Source: Francisella orientalis FNO12 (GTDB taxonomy: Bacteria > Pseudomonadota > Gammaproteobacteria > Francisellales > Francisellaceae). Taken from it: DNA of 64,000 bases. The position numbers were made by a program, and so were the translations under genes. The stretch is from NCBI RefSeq assembly GCF_001042525.2, contig NZ_CP011921.2, positions 186,001 to 250,000 of the forward strand, written 5' to 3'. This document shows positions 1 through 9,251 of the stretch, in pieces. Position 1 is the first letter of the stretch, and each line of letters begins with the position of its first letter. The notes under the pieces are model-generated. The model was not told the DNA's origin, did no database searches, and was given only the letters and a program-made list of their open reading frames with translations.

Positions 1-584
1 GCATGCAAGAAATTTTCATCCTTTTCAGTTACAGCTAACAAATACTTTTTAGCTAACTGATGCTCAACAAATAGTTGTTGCCAAAATGCACTGTATTTAG
101 GATCTTTACTTATATGCTTTGTAATATTGAAGTTTGTTTGAGCAATACTTTGTAGGGCATTATCAAATATTCCTTTGATTATAAGAGAGCGTTTATATAT
201 TTTTTGTAGTGCGGTTAGATTGTTGTTATCTTTTGTCACTACGGTACTTATAGCTGTTCCTAAGCCATAAAATGCCAAGATATTCTGTCTCATTTGTGTC
301 CAAGCAGCACCGTAAGGGATAGCTCGAAGATCATCTAGTTTAAATTTATCACTAAAAAGTTCATTAAAAAACTGATTATGTATTTTGGCATTTTGGCGAA
401 TATCCAATTTAGCAAAATGAAAGCCGAAAATTTTGACCTTTAGGATGAGATTATCTAGTTTATCAACAAACAAAGAGTTATATTCACTATCTGCGACATT
501 TTTTACTTTGACTAAATCGTCCAAGAATGTTTGTGTGTTGGGATATTTATTAGTTTTTAGTCTTTTTCGTATTTTTGTAAGCTC
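1..584 (-). pseudogene. ppc: phosphoenolpyruvate carboxylase remnant (5'-truncated, internally deleted)
   Basis: Reading leftward from 584 there is one open frame of about 195 codons running off the window edge, with an in-frame stop at 585-587 just upstream. Its first half resembles the Ppc stretch ending in LDIRQ (here FGFHFAKLDIRQ). Its second half resembles the C-terminal stretch LRAIPW..AWTQ...LGAGTAL (here LDDLRAIPYGAAWTQ, FYGLGTAIS). In known Ppc proteins these two blocks are roughly 290 residues apart, and the missing middle carries the GRGGS catalytic loop. Here they are adjacent, so the core has been removed in frame near position 325-350, and the N-terminal part is also gone. The anaplerotic enzyme (PEP plus bicarbonate to oxaloacetate) cannot be made from this. 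Family positions are from memory of the E. coli protein. Confidence 0.75.
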
Positions 585-720
585 TTATTGAATAACTATC
601 TTGAAACCATCAAATTTCTAGTTTAATCTCAAAACAATTTTATTTGCATTATAGATTGAGAATTTGTAAGTATGAAAAAAGCATATGTATTGCTTGACTA
701 TATTTTGAAAAAACTTATTT
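585..720. other. intergenic gap, no gene seen
   Basis: About 135 bases of AT-rich sequence separate the ppc remnant from the next rightward gene. I see no continuation of Ppc in another frame and no clear promoter. Confidence 0.4.
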
Positions 721-992
721 ATGGCAATATTTTGGTTTGTTGCCGGTCTTTTTGTTGGCTATTTAGCAGTAAGCTTCGCAGCATCAGAATATGTTTATAG
801 TGTTCTAAAGTATTATGGCTTTGTTTGGATGTCAATATATGGAGCTATTAAGATTTCGGAGTTCTTAGTATTATTTTTGCTGTATTTAATGAAAATAAAA
901 AGTTTTTGATAATAACGATGATAGCTACCGTTGCTGTTTTATATTTTATTCAATATGCGTTGCCCCATTGTATTTTACATTGTTTAGCATAA
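721..992 (+). pseudogene. small hypothetical membrane protein, probably frameshifted
   Basis: The frame from 721 encodes 62 residues with two hydrophobic segments (about residues 2-20 and 35-57) and stops at 907-909. Immediately before the stop lies a run of five T (903-907). Moving to the frame beginning at 903 continues a hydrophobic sequence (IITMIATVAVLYFIQYALP) to a stop at 990-992, five bases before the next gene. This looks like a small multi-span membrane protein broken by a homopolymer slip, but I do not recognise the family, and two short unrelated frames are possible. Confidence 0.35.
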
Positions 993-996
993 AACT

Positions 997-1689
997 ATGT
1001 TGAATCAACTTGCTGAAAATATTTGGGTTGTAGATGGCGGAGCAGTTCCTTTTTTTGGTCTTCCGTATACTACAAGAATGACGATTATAAGACTTGAGGA
1101 TAACGATTTATTTATTCATTCACCAGTTAAGGCTGATTCTGAGTTAATCTCACAGGTATCTGAGATTGGTAATGTAAAATTTTTAATATCACCGAATAAA
1201 ATTCACCATTTGTTTTTGCAAGATTGGGCAAAGATTTTTCCTGATGCTAAGATATATGCATCGCCTGGGCTTAGAGACAAAAGAAAAGATATTAACTTTA
1301 CTGCTGATTTAAAAGATTCTCCAGAACCTGAGTGGCAAGATGAAATTGACCAGCTAATATTTAAAGGTAGTAGGGTAATGCAAGAGGTTGTGTTCTTTCA
1401 TAAGCTTTCTAAAGCTTTGATACTTATAGATCTTATAGAGAATTTTGATGAGAACTACTTTACAGGATTTAAGGGTTTGATAGTAAAGTTATCAGGTATA
1501 GTCGCCCCAAATGGTAAAACTCTTATAGATTGGAGAATGTCTTTCTTTTTCGGTAAGAAGCAGGCTCGAGAGTGTTTTGAGAGAATCTTAGCTTGACGAC
1601 CTGAGAGAATAATTGTCGCTCATGGTAAAAATATTGAAATAAATGCTGTAGACTTTCTTAAAAAGTCATTTAAATGGTTAGGGAAGTAA
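997..1689 (+). pseudogene. DUF4336 family protein with internal TGA stop
   Basis: The 199-codon frame begins LAENIWVVDGG and resembles DUF4336 proteins, which look like degenerate metallo-beta-lactamase-fold proteins of about 230 residues (conserved text such as LFIHSPVK and ISPNKIHH). It stops with TGA at 1594-1596. The same frame then continues without a shift for 30 more codons (RPERIIVAHG...) to TAA at 1687-1689, and the continuation fits the usual family length. The stop most likely replaced a Trp codon (TGG to TGA) at the ILAwRPERII position. The Nudix gene starts four bases after the distal stop, so the two were probably co-transcribed. The protein may be inactive or made in a C-terminally shortened form. 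Its function is unknown. Confidence 0.7.
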
Positions 1690-1693
1690 ATTA

Positions 1694-2080
1694 ATGATTT
1701 ATGCAGCAGCATTTGTAGCTATCAAAGATAATAAAATTCTTTTGACTAAGACTCGCGATAATACTATTTGGTATCAAGCAGGTGGTAAAATCGAGCAAGA
1801 TGAAACACCTATCCAAACGATTGTAAGAGAGCTAAAAGAAGAGTTAAGTCTAGAGCTAACAACAGATGATATGCGCTATTTGGGTAATATAACTACAGAT
1901 AATCATGATAGAACCACAATAGTTTCTTTAGAGTGTTTTACAGCTGATATTAATCAAGAGATTAGACCATGTGCTGAGATCTCAGCAATCAAGTGGTTTG
2001 ACTTTAATGATATAAAATTTGTTGCACCAGCTGTACTTGAGGTTATTGCTAAGTACAAAAGTGGTGAATGGCAAATCTAA
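1694..2080 (+). CDS. Nudix hydrolase
   Basis: The 128-residue protein carries a Nudix box at about residues 30-52: GGKIEQDETPIQTIVRELKE followed by EL, matching GX5EX7REUXEEXGU except that Ser replaces the terminal Gly. The RE..EE glutamates that bind the metal are present. Such enzymes cleave nucleoside-diphosphate-linked compounds; the substrate cannot be told from sequence. The length is typical of a stand-alone single-domain Nudix protein. It begins four bases after the DUF4336 reading frame and is the only intact gene in the first 4.9 kb. Confidence 0.85.
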   Translation: MIYAAAFVAIKDNKILLTKTRDNTIWYQAGGKIEQDETPIQTIVRELKEELSLELTTDDMRYLGNITTDNHDRTTIVSLECFTADINQEIRPCAEISAIKWFDFNDIKFVAPAVLEVIAKYKSGEWQI

Positions 2081-2189
2081 ATATTTTAAAAATTTAGTAT
2101 TTTATTCTTATTATGATTCGCAATTTTCTTAAATAAATTTATAAGCTAGTATAGACTTGATCAAAGTGATAAATAAATTATCAAAAAAT

Positions 2190-2372
2190 ATGCAAAGAAA
2201 AGATCTGCTAAAAATAGTAAAGAGAGTTGTTATAAAAGTTGGTACTAGCACTTTAACTCACCAAACAGGCTTGTTAAATATTAATCGTATAGAGAAACTT
2301 GTTAGACAGCTAGCAGACCTTCATAATCAAGGCTATGAAGTAATACTCGTAACATCAGAAGCTGTTGGCGCT
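2190..2372 (+). pseudogene. proB: glutamate 5-kinase N-terminal stub
   Basis: About 60 codons match the start of Pro[12 protein letters not shown] (the ATP/glutamate-binding amino acid kinase start), then [20 protein letters not shown] and AVGA. ProB is normally about 260-370 residues, so more than three quarters is missing. Homology stops at 2372, and from 2373 the sequence reads as ureC on the opposite strand. ATG at 2190 is the likely start; an upstream in-frame TTG exists at 2157. Loss of this enzyme would block proline synthesis from glutamate at its first step, unless another copy exists elsewhere. Confidence 0.85.
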
Positions 2373-3346
2373 TAAATGATGACAAACCATAAGCATATCA
2401 AGATGTTCTTCGATCGTATTTTTGGTATATGGTAGGGTTGGATTTGTACTAGATGGTAAAACATTTTCAATTCCAGTTACTTTTATGATATCTGGAGCAT
2501 GACTGCCACCAGCCCCTTCACTATGAAAAGTACGGATAGTTCTTCCTTTGAATGCATTTATAGTATTTTCTACAAAACCAGATTCATTTAACGTATCAGT
2601 ATGAATAGCCACTTGGACATCATAATCATCTGCCACTTTTAAGCAGGTATCTATAGCTTTGGGTGTGCTTCCCCAGTCCTCATGAAGTTTAAGTCCCATT
2701 GCACCTGCTTTTATTTGTGAGGCTAAAGCTTCATAATTACTAGAATTTCCTTTCCCCATGAAATCAAAGTTCAAAGGAAAATCATTTACTGATTCGATCA
2801 TTTTTTGTATATTGAATTCGCCTGGGGTACAAGTGGTTGTGTTTGTTCCAGTATTTGGACCTGTACCACCGCCTATCATTGTTGTTATGCCACTATGAAG
2901 TGCTTCATCAATTTGTCCAGGAGAAATAAAGTGGATATGAGAATCGATTCCTCCAGCTATTATTATCTTGCCTTCTGCTGAGAGAATCTCCGTATTAGCG
3001 CCTATCTCTAGTCCATTTGTGATACCATCACAATTATTTGGATTACCACTTTTGCCAATAGCCGATATTTTTCCATTTTTGACTCCAATATTGGCCTTGT
3101 AAATACCTGTATAATCTATGACTATAGCATTTGTAATAATTAAATCAGCTACTTCATTTCCAGCTGTTGGGCTTTGACTCATCCCATCTCGAATAGTTTT
3201 ACCACCACCAAACTTACTCTCCTCGCCATAGATTGAAAAATCTTTCTCAATTTCTGCTATAAGTTGAGTGTCAGCAAGTCTAAATCTGTCACCAGTAGTA
3301 GGCCATAGATAGAGGCATATTTTTTCTTACTGATAAAAGCTATCAT
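2373..3346 (-). pseudogene. ureC: urease alpha subunit, truncated and frameshifted
   Basis: Reading leftward from ATG at 3344-3346, the start is UreC-like ([11 protein letters not shown]). A one-base deletion near 3304-3308 shifts the frame: restoring it gives the conserved [12 protein letters not shown] stretch and [14 protein letters not shown]. The second part (ORF start 3182) carries [10 protein letters not shown] (metal-binding HxH), GLKLHEDWG (the Lys carbamylated in active urease), HTDTLNESG and [12 protein letters not shown]. Homology ends at DMLMVCHHL at 2373, where proB sequence begins, so the C-terminal half of this roughly 570-residue subunit is deleted. The ATG overlaps the ureAB stop as ATGA. 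Confidence 0.9.
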
Positions 3347-4022
3347 TTATTCCCCTTTAAAAATTTTTCTAAATTAATGAAAGCTTTTTCTTTTACTTTC
3401 TCGTCATCAAGATATCCTTCAACAAGACCATTAAATCCACTAATATATCTTTTACCACTGTATGCTACTAGCTCAATTTTCTTAATAGAGCCTGGTTCAA
3501 ATCTTACCGATGTTCCACTTAAAATATTTAAGCGCATTCCATAAGCAGATGCTCTATCAAAACTTAGAGCAGGGTTTGTTTCAAAGAAATGATAGTGAGA
3601 TCCTACTTGAATCGGACGGTCGCCATTATTTTTGACATCTATTTTAAATTTTTGCTTTTGGGAATTTAGCTCAATTTCCCCATCATCAATAATGTATTCT
3701 CCAGTGATTATACCTTTATTTTTAGTTTGAATAGGCTATGTACTGTAATAAGTTTCGTGCCATCATTAAAAGTTGCTTCTGTTTGTACCATTTCGATCAT
3801 ATTAGCTACACCATCGATGACATCATCAGCAGTGAGCACTTTTGTAGCAGCTACCATTAATTCGGCAACGCTTTTTCCTTCTCTAGCACCTTCTATTATA
3901 AAACTACTAATAGCTATAGCTTCATGATAATTTAGCTTTAAACCTCTTTGCTTTCTCTCTAGGGCTAGTTTACTTGCGGTATAGATCATTAGTTTTTCTT
4001 GTTCACGATTTGTTAAAAACAT
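3343..4022 (-). pseudogene. ureA/ureB: fused urease gamma-beta subunit, frameshifted
   Basis: The first 100 codons from 4022 are UreA (gamma): [26 protein letters not shown] and [15 protein letters not shown]. The frame then runs off into LFKLKIKV and stops at 3708-3710. One base added near 3731-3736 restores [16 protein letters not shown] and continues straight into UreB (beta): [22 protein letters not shown], then [11 protein letters not shown], ending at 3343-3345. There is no separate UreB start, so the ancestor appears to have been a UreA-UreB fusion, the arrangement known from Helicobacter. The current gene is interrupted by the frameshift. Confidence 0.85.
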
Positions 4023-4053
4023 GATTTTTCCTTAATACTAGTAATAATTTTAG

Positions 4054-4804
4054 TTACTGTTTTCCCAAGTTAAATTTACCTTTGTGTAACACTTTTCTAT
4101 AAAGTTCCCAAACTTTTAAAACTTTGGTTTTTAATGAGTCCATATTTTTGTCATTTAAAACACCAAGAATCATTTTTTTATTCATAGTTAAAGTAAAACT
4201 ATCTAAATTGAGAGAATTTAGATGTTCTAAGAATGTTTCATTATTTTTTAAGCGTAAATATATTTTTGCAAAGATAGAGTTTTTAGCGTCATGTCTTTTT
4301 ATATAATCATTTAGCTGCTCTCCAGATCTTATATATTTTTCTAAATACTCTACTTCCCCATTTATGTAAAAATAGTTTTTTTATAGCTATTGTATTAAAA
4401 TCGAAGCTTTCAAAGCTTCTTCCGTAACTAAGGATATCTCCATAGAAGAAAGTAGATGATTCATCTATTGTTAGTTTTAAAAATTGTAAAAATTTAGACT
4501 CTTTATAAAGAATCAACTCATCATTTATAAATTCTATGTTTGAGTTAGCTAGGTTTATTTTTATATTACTTATTCCAAACTTATTTGTTGAGGGATATAC
4601 TTTCGTTGCAGACTCAGTAGTAATAATTATATCTGAGTTTGATAAGTTTATTTTTGTTGAAATTCTATCTGCTGGAAAAATTCCTTCACCGATATTTAAA
4701 AGCTTAATATAGTTTTGTTCTTCATTAAAATGATAGTAACGAGTTGGTAATTTAAGCTTATCTAAGCTTAAGGAATTATCTCTAAAAAATAGTGAAATAC
4801 TCAT
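4054..4804 (-). pseudogene. ureD: urease accessory protein UreD, frameshifted
   Basis: The 165-codon frame from 4804 resembles UreD/UreH, the chaperone needed for nickel insertion into urease (ITTESATKVYPS, FFYGDILSYGRSFESF). At 4376-4382 lies a run of seven T (seven A in the gene). After it the frame reads unrelated residues and stops at 4307. With a run of six A the frame reads AIKNYFYINGEVEYLEKYIRS and continues for about 100 codons to TAA at 4054-4056, giving a normal UreD length of about 250. This is a clear homopolymer frameshift. It sits 31 bases upstream of ureAB and begins the operon ureD-ureAB-ureC. No ureEFG is present in the window. Confidence 0.8.
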
Positions 4805-4921
4805 ATATTAGAACCTAATGTACTTTAAAGGTAGTTTAAACTGAAAATAAGCTATCAGATAGAGATTTTGGATCATGTGATTATAAGATTTTAAACGAGA
4901 TATCATTGCTAATAATGATTT

Positions 4922-6070
4922 TTATTTTATTAATATAGATTTATCTACATTATTGATATCTGTGAAACCGCAAAATGCCATGGTTTTATCCATTTCTTGA
5001 TAGAAAATTTCAAGTACTCTATGAGCACCTTGCTCGCCATAAGCACCTAGACCATAAACCATTGGTCTACCAATTAGTCCAGCTTTAGCGCCGAGGGCTT
5101 TTGCTTTGAGTAAATTTTGACCACTACGAATACCGCTATCAATTAGAACTTCAAGCTTTGTATCAACTGCACCAACTATCTTTTCAAGCATGGATATACT
5201 AGAAGGTGCTTCATCTAATTGGCGACCACCATGATTTGAGACCACTATTGCATCTGCTCCAGTATTTTGGGCCATAATAGCATCCTGTGTATCCATAATC
5301 CCTTTGATAATCATAGGACCATTCCATTGTCTCTGAACCCATTCAACATCATGCCAATTTAGGCTTAAATCAAATTGTTCATTTGTCCATTTACCCAGAG
5401 ATGCAAAGCCACCTCTATTTTCAGTGTGATTTGCAATATTACCAAAGGTTCTATTTTTGGTTTTTAACATATTCAAGCACCAATATGTTTTAGTACTTAG
5501 GTTAATTAGATTTTTAAGAGTAGGCTTTGGAGGTACTGTTAAGCCATTTTTTATATCAGCATGACGATTACCTAGCATTTGTAGGTCAGCAGTTAGTACT
5601 AGGGCACTACAACCAGCATGCTTTGCGCTTGCTATAAGATTTGCCATAAACTTTCTATCTTTCATCATATACAACTGAAACCAAAATGGTTTTGTTGTAT
5701 GCTTAGCTACTTCTTCTGTGGAGCATATAGACATTGTTGATAATATAAAAGGAATACCAAATTCTTCAGCTGCTTTGGCAGCATGAATCTCGCCATCTGC
5801 ATGTTGCATCCCTAGTAGACCAACTGGAGCAAATGCTAAAGGCATACTGTATTCTTGTCCAAGAATTTTGGTTTTTAATGATCGATGTTGGATATCTGTT
5901 AGTATTTTTTGCTTAAAAAAGTATTTATCAAAATCTTTTTGATTATACTCTAGAGTTTTTTGTTGCCATGAGCCTGATTCACAGTAATCAACAAACATTT
6001 TAGGAACTCTACGATGATAAATTTTACGTATATCATCAAGAGATGTGATTTTTAGTAGATTTTTTTTCAT
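4922..6070 (-). CDS. lldD: FMN-dependent L-lactate dehydrogenase
   Basis: The protein belongs to the FMN-dependent alpha-hydroxy acid dehydrogenases and oxidises L-lactate to pyruvate, feeding electrons to the respiratory chain at the membrane. Visible signatures are the N-terminal DDIRKIYHRRVPKMFVDY, MPLAFAPVGLLGM, FWFQLYMMKDR, the active-site SNHGGRQLD (catalytic His and substrate-binding Arg) and the C-terminal IDSGIRSGQ with GLIGRPMVYGLGAYG for FMN phosphate. The open frame extends to 6211, but family alignment places the start at ATG 6070 (MKKNLLKITSLDDI), giving 382 residues. The annotated frame is intact, so lactate use is probably retained. Confidence 0.9.
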   Translation of the reverse strand: MKKNLLKITSLDDIRKIYHRRVPKMFVDYCESGSWQQKTLEYNQKDFDKYFFKQKILTDIQHRSLKTKILGQEYSMPLAFAPVGLLGMQHADGEIHAAKAAEEFGIPFILSTMSICSTEEVAKHTTKPFWFQLYMMKDRKFMANLIASAKHAGCSALVLTADLQMLGNRHADIKNGLTVPPKPTLKNLINLSTKTYWCLNMLKTKNRTFGNIANHTENRGGFASLGKWTNEQFDLSLNWHDVEWVQRQWNGPMIIKGIMDTQDAIMAQNTGADAIVVSNHGGRQLDEAPSSISMLEKIVGAVDTKLEVLIDSGIRSGQNLLKAKALGAKAGLIGRPMVYGLGAYGEQGAHRVLEIFYQEMDKTMAFCGFTDINNVDKSILIK

Positions 6071-6128
6071 AAAAGCTTTCTCAATTATAATGATATTCTT
6101 ATCAAAACTGTAGTGGTTATGTAATAAG

Positions 6129-6782
6129 CTAAATTTCTGTAAATATCTTATCTTCTGGTAGTCTAGATTTTGGTAATTTAGCATGAAAACCTTCTTCTGA
6201 AGCATAACCAACAGTTACAACCACGGATGTTTTATAACCTTTTTCTCTTAGATTAAATTCTTCGTCTATTATATGAGCTTCGATACCTTCCATTGGTGTA
6301 GCATTTATCTTCAGTGTGGATAATCCTAATAGAATATTACCAAGGGCGATGTAAAGCTGCTTTTCTGTCCAAATCTGTAATTCTTGAGGTTTGTCTTTGT
6401 ATGCTATAGCAAATTTTTTGCGTACATCTCTTTGCATATTCTCAAAATCTGAGGTAGGGAATCTACCATCTTTACGCTCTTGATCAAGAAGTAGCTCTAG
6501 ATATTTATCATCAATATCAGTTTTTAGACAAAATACGATAGCCAAAGCACAATCTTTAATATTTGTTACATTTTTTGGGTGTATATTTTCAGCAGCTTTT
6601 GAAATTTTGGCTTTTGCCTTATCAGACGTCGCTAGGATAAAATGCCATGGTTGTGAGTTTACACTTGATGGAGTGAATCTTAGCAAGTCTTTTATTTGTT
6701 GGATTTGTTCAGAGTTTAACTTTTTTGTTGGATCATAAGCTTTTGTAGTGTAGCGAGTTTTGGCATATTCGACGATATTCAT
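6129..6782 (-). CDS. nfsB: oxygen-insensitive NAD(P)H nitroreductase, NfsB-like
   Basis: This is a nitroreductase-family flavoprotein (FMN, homodimer, cytoplasm) close to E. coli NfsB in length and text: RYTTKAYDPTKKL, TPSSVNSQPWHFI (FMN phosphate contacts), DQERKDGRF, LYIALGNILLGLSTL, PMEGIEAHI and a C-terminal LPKSRLPED. Start chosen at ATG 6782 (MNIVEYAKTRY), which matches the family N-terminus; an in-frame ATG lies at 6806. NfsB-type enzymes reduce quinones, dihydropteridines and nitroaromatics. It lies upstream of lldD on the same strand with a 58-base gap. Confidence 0.87.
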   Translation of the reverse strand: MNIVEYAKTRYTTKAYDPTKKLNSEQIQQIKDLLRFTPSSVNSQPWHFILATSDKAKAKISKAAENIHPKNVTNIKDCALAIVFCLKTDIDDKYLELLLDQERKDGRFPTSDFENMQRDVRKKFAIAYKDKPQELQIWTEKQLYIALGNILLGLSTLKINATPMEGIEAHIIDEEFNLREKGYKTSVVVTVGYASEEGFHAKLPKSRLPEDKIFTEI

Positions 6783-6908
6783 AATTAAAAAGTAAAATTT
6801 TATCAAAAGATTAACTTAGTATATTTGATTCAAAAATATACAACAATGTTTTTTTGATTTATAGATTCATCATAAAGTTATTTAGCAATTAACCCTTACA
6901 GTATATTT

Positions 6909-7574
6909 CTAGTTAAAATTTTCTGGTAACTTAGCTATTATTTTTAGGAAATCTTTTTTTAGAAATATTATTAGTGAAATTGATCTTAAAGTTTTTATAT
7001 ACATCAATAGCATGAATATTGAGATCATAGTTTCATAGAAGTATCTCATTATTTTTATGCTACCTTTTATTTCAAAGTTTAGATAGATAATTTTATCAAA
7101 GACTATTAATACTAAAAATGCTAACAGTATTAAAAATATAAATGTGATAAAGCTAGTAATTACTTTCTTTAGGATCTTTGAACTTGGAGTAATATAAAAA
7201 GTATCTTTTTTATTATCAAAAACAACGGCTTTTAGTCTATTTAATTTTTTTATCTCTTGGAAAGAAAGATATTCAGTAAGTTTATTTAGTAAATAAATAT
7301 CTCTAAACCTTGGTGGAACTATCGAAAATTCTCGTTTGAGGAAGTTTTTAAGATCTATTTTAAATTGTAAATACAAAGCTGCTCTAGCAATGGGGTCTGT
7401 TGTAGAGTTTATTTTCTCTATTATTTCAGCCATGTCTTTTATCTTATGATGACTAAAGACATTTACTTTCCCAGTTTCACCAAATAAAAAGTTAAGTGCA
7501 TAATAGAGTATTGCTACAGGGATAACTAACAGTAACTTATAGTTAGGATCAATCAAAAACTCAAATAATTCCAT
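6909..7574 (-). CDS. hypothetical membrane protein
   Basis: A 221-residue protein I do not recognise. A hydrophobic segment lies near residues 13-29, followed by a roughly 100-residue soluble stretch rich in Lys, Leu and Ile, then two hydrophobic segments at about 137-160 and 178-197 and a short basic tail. Topology therefore looks like three membrane spans with one sizeable cytoplasmic or periplasmic domain. No conserved catalytic motif is visible. It is a single-gene unit on the minus strand between nfsB and the fumC pseudogene, and the frame is intact. Confidence 0.65.
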   Translation of the reverse strand: MELFEFLIDPNYKLLLVIPVAILYYALNFLFGETGKVNVFSHHKIKDMAEIIEKINSTTDPIARAALYLQFKIDLKNFLKREFSIVPPRFRDIYLLNKLTEYLSFQEIKKLNRLKAVVFDNKKDTFYITPSSKILKKVITSFITFIFLILLAFLVLIVFDKIIYLNFEIKGSIKIMRYFYETMISIFMLLMYIKTLRSISLIIFLKKDFLKIIAKLPENFN

Positions 7575-7722
7575 GACAACAGATATCCATAATTAGCCTA
7601 TAAGCAATATTTAATATTCTTTAGTTGCTAAATTCAATAGTGATCTATTTATGCTATTTGTTAAGTTTGTTTTTAGTGTTTTTGATGTTATCTTAGATTT
7701 ATCAGGATACTCACTGTGGGTG

Positions 7723-9120
7723 ATGGCTTTGTATAGAATAGAGACTGATAGTATGGGAGAAGTCAAAGTCGATGACAGATATTATTGGGGTGCTCAAACT
7801 CAGCGATCTATAGAGCATTTTCTATAGGCAAGGATTTGATGCCTATAGAAGTTATCAAGGCTTTAGCTATTATCAAAAAAGCAGCGGCAATTACCAATAA
7901 TGAGCTAGGTATTTTGCCTACAAATAAGCGAGATATCATTGTTACAGTTTGTGATGAGATAATTTCTGGCTAGTTTGATAATCACTTTCCACTTCATGTT
8001 TGGATGACCGGCAGTGGTACGCAATCAAATATGAATGTCAATGAGGTTATTTCAAATAGGGTGATTGAGCTACTAGGTGGCAAAAAGGGTAGTAAATCTC
8101 CTATTCATCCAAGTGATGATGTCAACATGTCACAATCATCAAATGATGCCTTTCCAAGTGCAATGTATATTGCTACTGCTTTTGAGATAAATAAGCAATT
8201 ATTGCCAGCTCTCGAATACATGCATGAGGATCTAAAAAAGAAAGAGCAACGATTGGCAAGCTATCGCTAAGATTGGTAGAACTCATATGCAAGATGGTGT
8301 GCCACTAACTCTTGGACAGGAATTTTCAGGCTATGCGGCGTTACTTGAGAAAAATATTGGAAGAATTAAATAATCTCTAAAAGATGTATATCAGCTTGCT
8401 TTAGGTGGAACAGCTGTTGGTACTGGCTTAAATGCACTTAATGGCTTTGCTGAAATTGTAGCGAAACAGATTGCTACTATTACAAGCCTGCCATTTGTTA
8501 CAGCTACTAATAAATTTGAAGTACAAGGTTCACATGATGCTTTAGTTGCGATTATGGGGCAGCTCAAAACTTTAGCAAATTCATTATTTAAGATTGCTAA
8601 TGACATTCGCTTATTAAGCTGTGGTCCAAGAGCTGGGTTTTATGAGTTATTAATTCCTGAGAATGAGCCGGGATCATCCATTATGCCAGGAAAGGTTAAT
8701 CCTACACAATGTGAAGCTATGGCAATGGTTGCAGCTCAAGTAATGGGTTATGATGTTGCTGTTGGTATCAGTGGTTCTGCAGGATATCTTGAAATGAATG
8801 TCTATAAACCCTTGATTATTTTTAATATTATTCAATCGATTAAGATTATTTCAGATAGTTGTGTAAACTTTACAAAATATCTTTTAGAAGGGTTGAAACC
8901 AAACTATAACAAAATAGATTTTTATCTCAAAAATTCATTAATGCTTGTTACAGCTCTTAGTCCTGTGATAGGCTATGATAAAGCTTCTAAAATGGCGCAT
9001 TATGCAGATAGTAATAACTCATCATTAGTTGAGGCAAATAAAGCTCTTGATTTTTTGTCTGAAGAGGACTTTAATAAAGTAGTTGATCCATACAAAATGA
9101 CAAAAGGTGGTATCTTGTAG
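7723..9120 (+). pseudogene. fumC: class II fumarase with multiple disabling mutations
   Basis: The region spans the full length expected for FumC (about 465 codons) from ATG 7723 ([11 protein letters not shown]) to TAG 9118-9120. It retains [31 protein letters not shown] and the catalytic loop [17 protein letters not shown]. Lesions seen: a frameshift near 7818-7824 after QRSIEHF; a TAG at 7971-7973 in G-K-FDNHFPL context; a frameshift near 8243-8250 after LKKKEQ, with [19 protein letters not shown] readable in the next frame; and a TAA at 8371-8373. Four independent lesions make function impossible. Fumarate hydration in the TCA cycle would need another fumarase. Confidence 0.95.
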
Positions 9121-9251
9121 TGAGTAATTCTTTTCAAGAAATAGCATCTTGATTAGATATGCTAACACTTATTAATCATTTACTTTAACCCTTGCAAGAA
9201 GCTCGTTTCTAGTTTAACCTTTAAGCAATTTTATATTCAAGGTATTTTGTT

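Noticed and set aside
4124-4306. 60-codon rightward frame in the urease region
   Set aside because: It lies antisense to the second half of ureD, which is recognisable in the opposite strand after frame correction; composition is low-complexity.
8391-8606. leftward 71-codon frame inside the fumC region
   Set aside because: It is the antisense shadow of FumC sequence ([10 protein letters not shown]...), not a separate gene.
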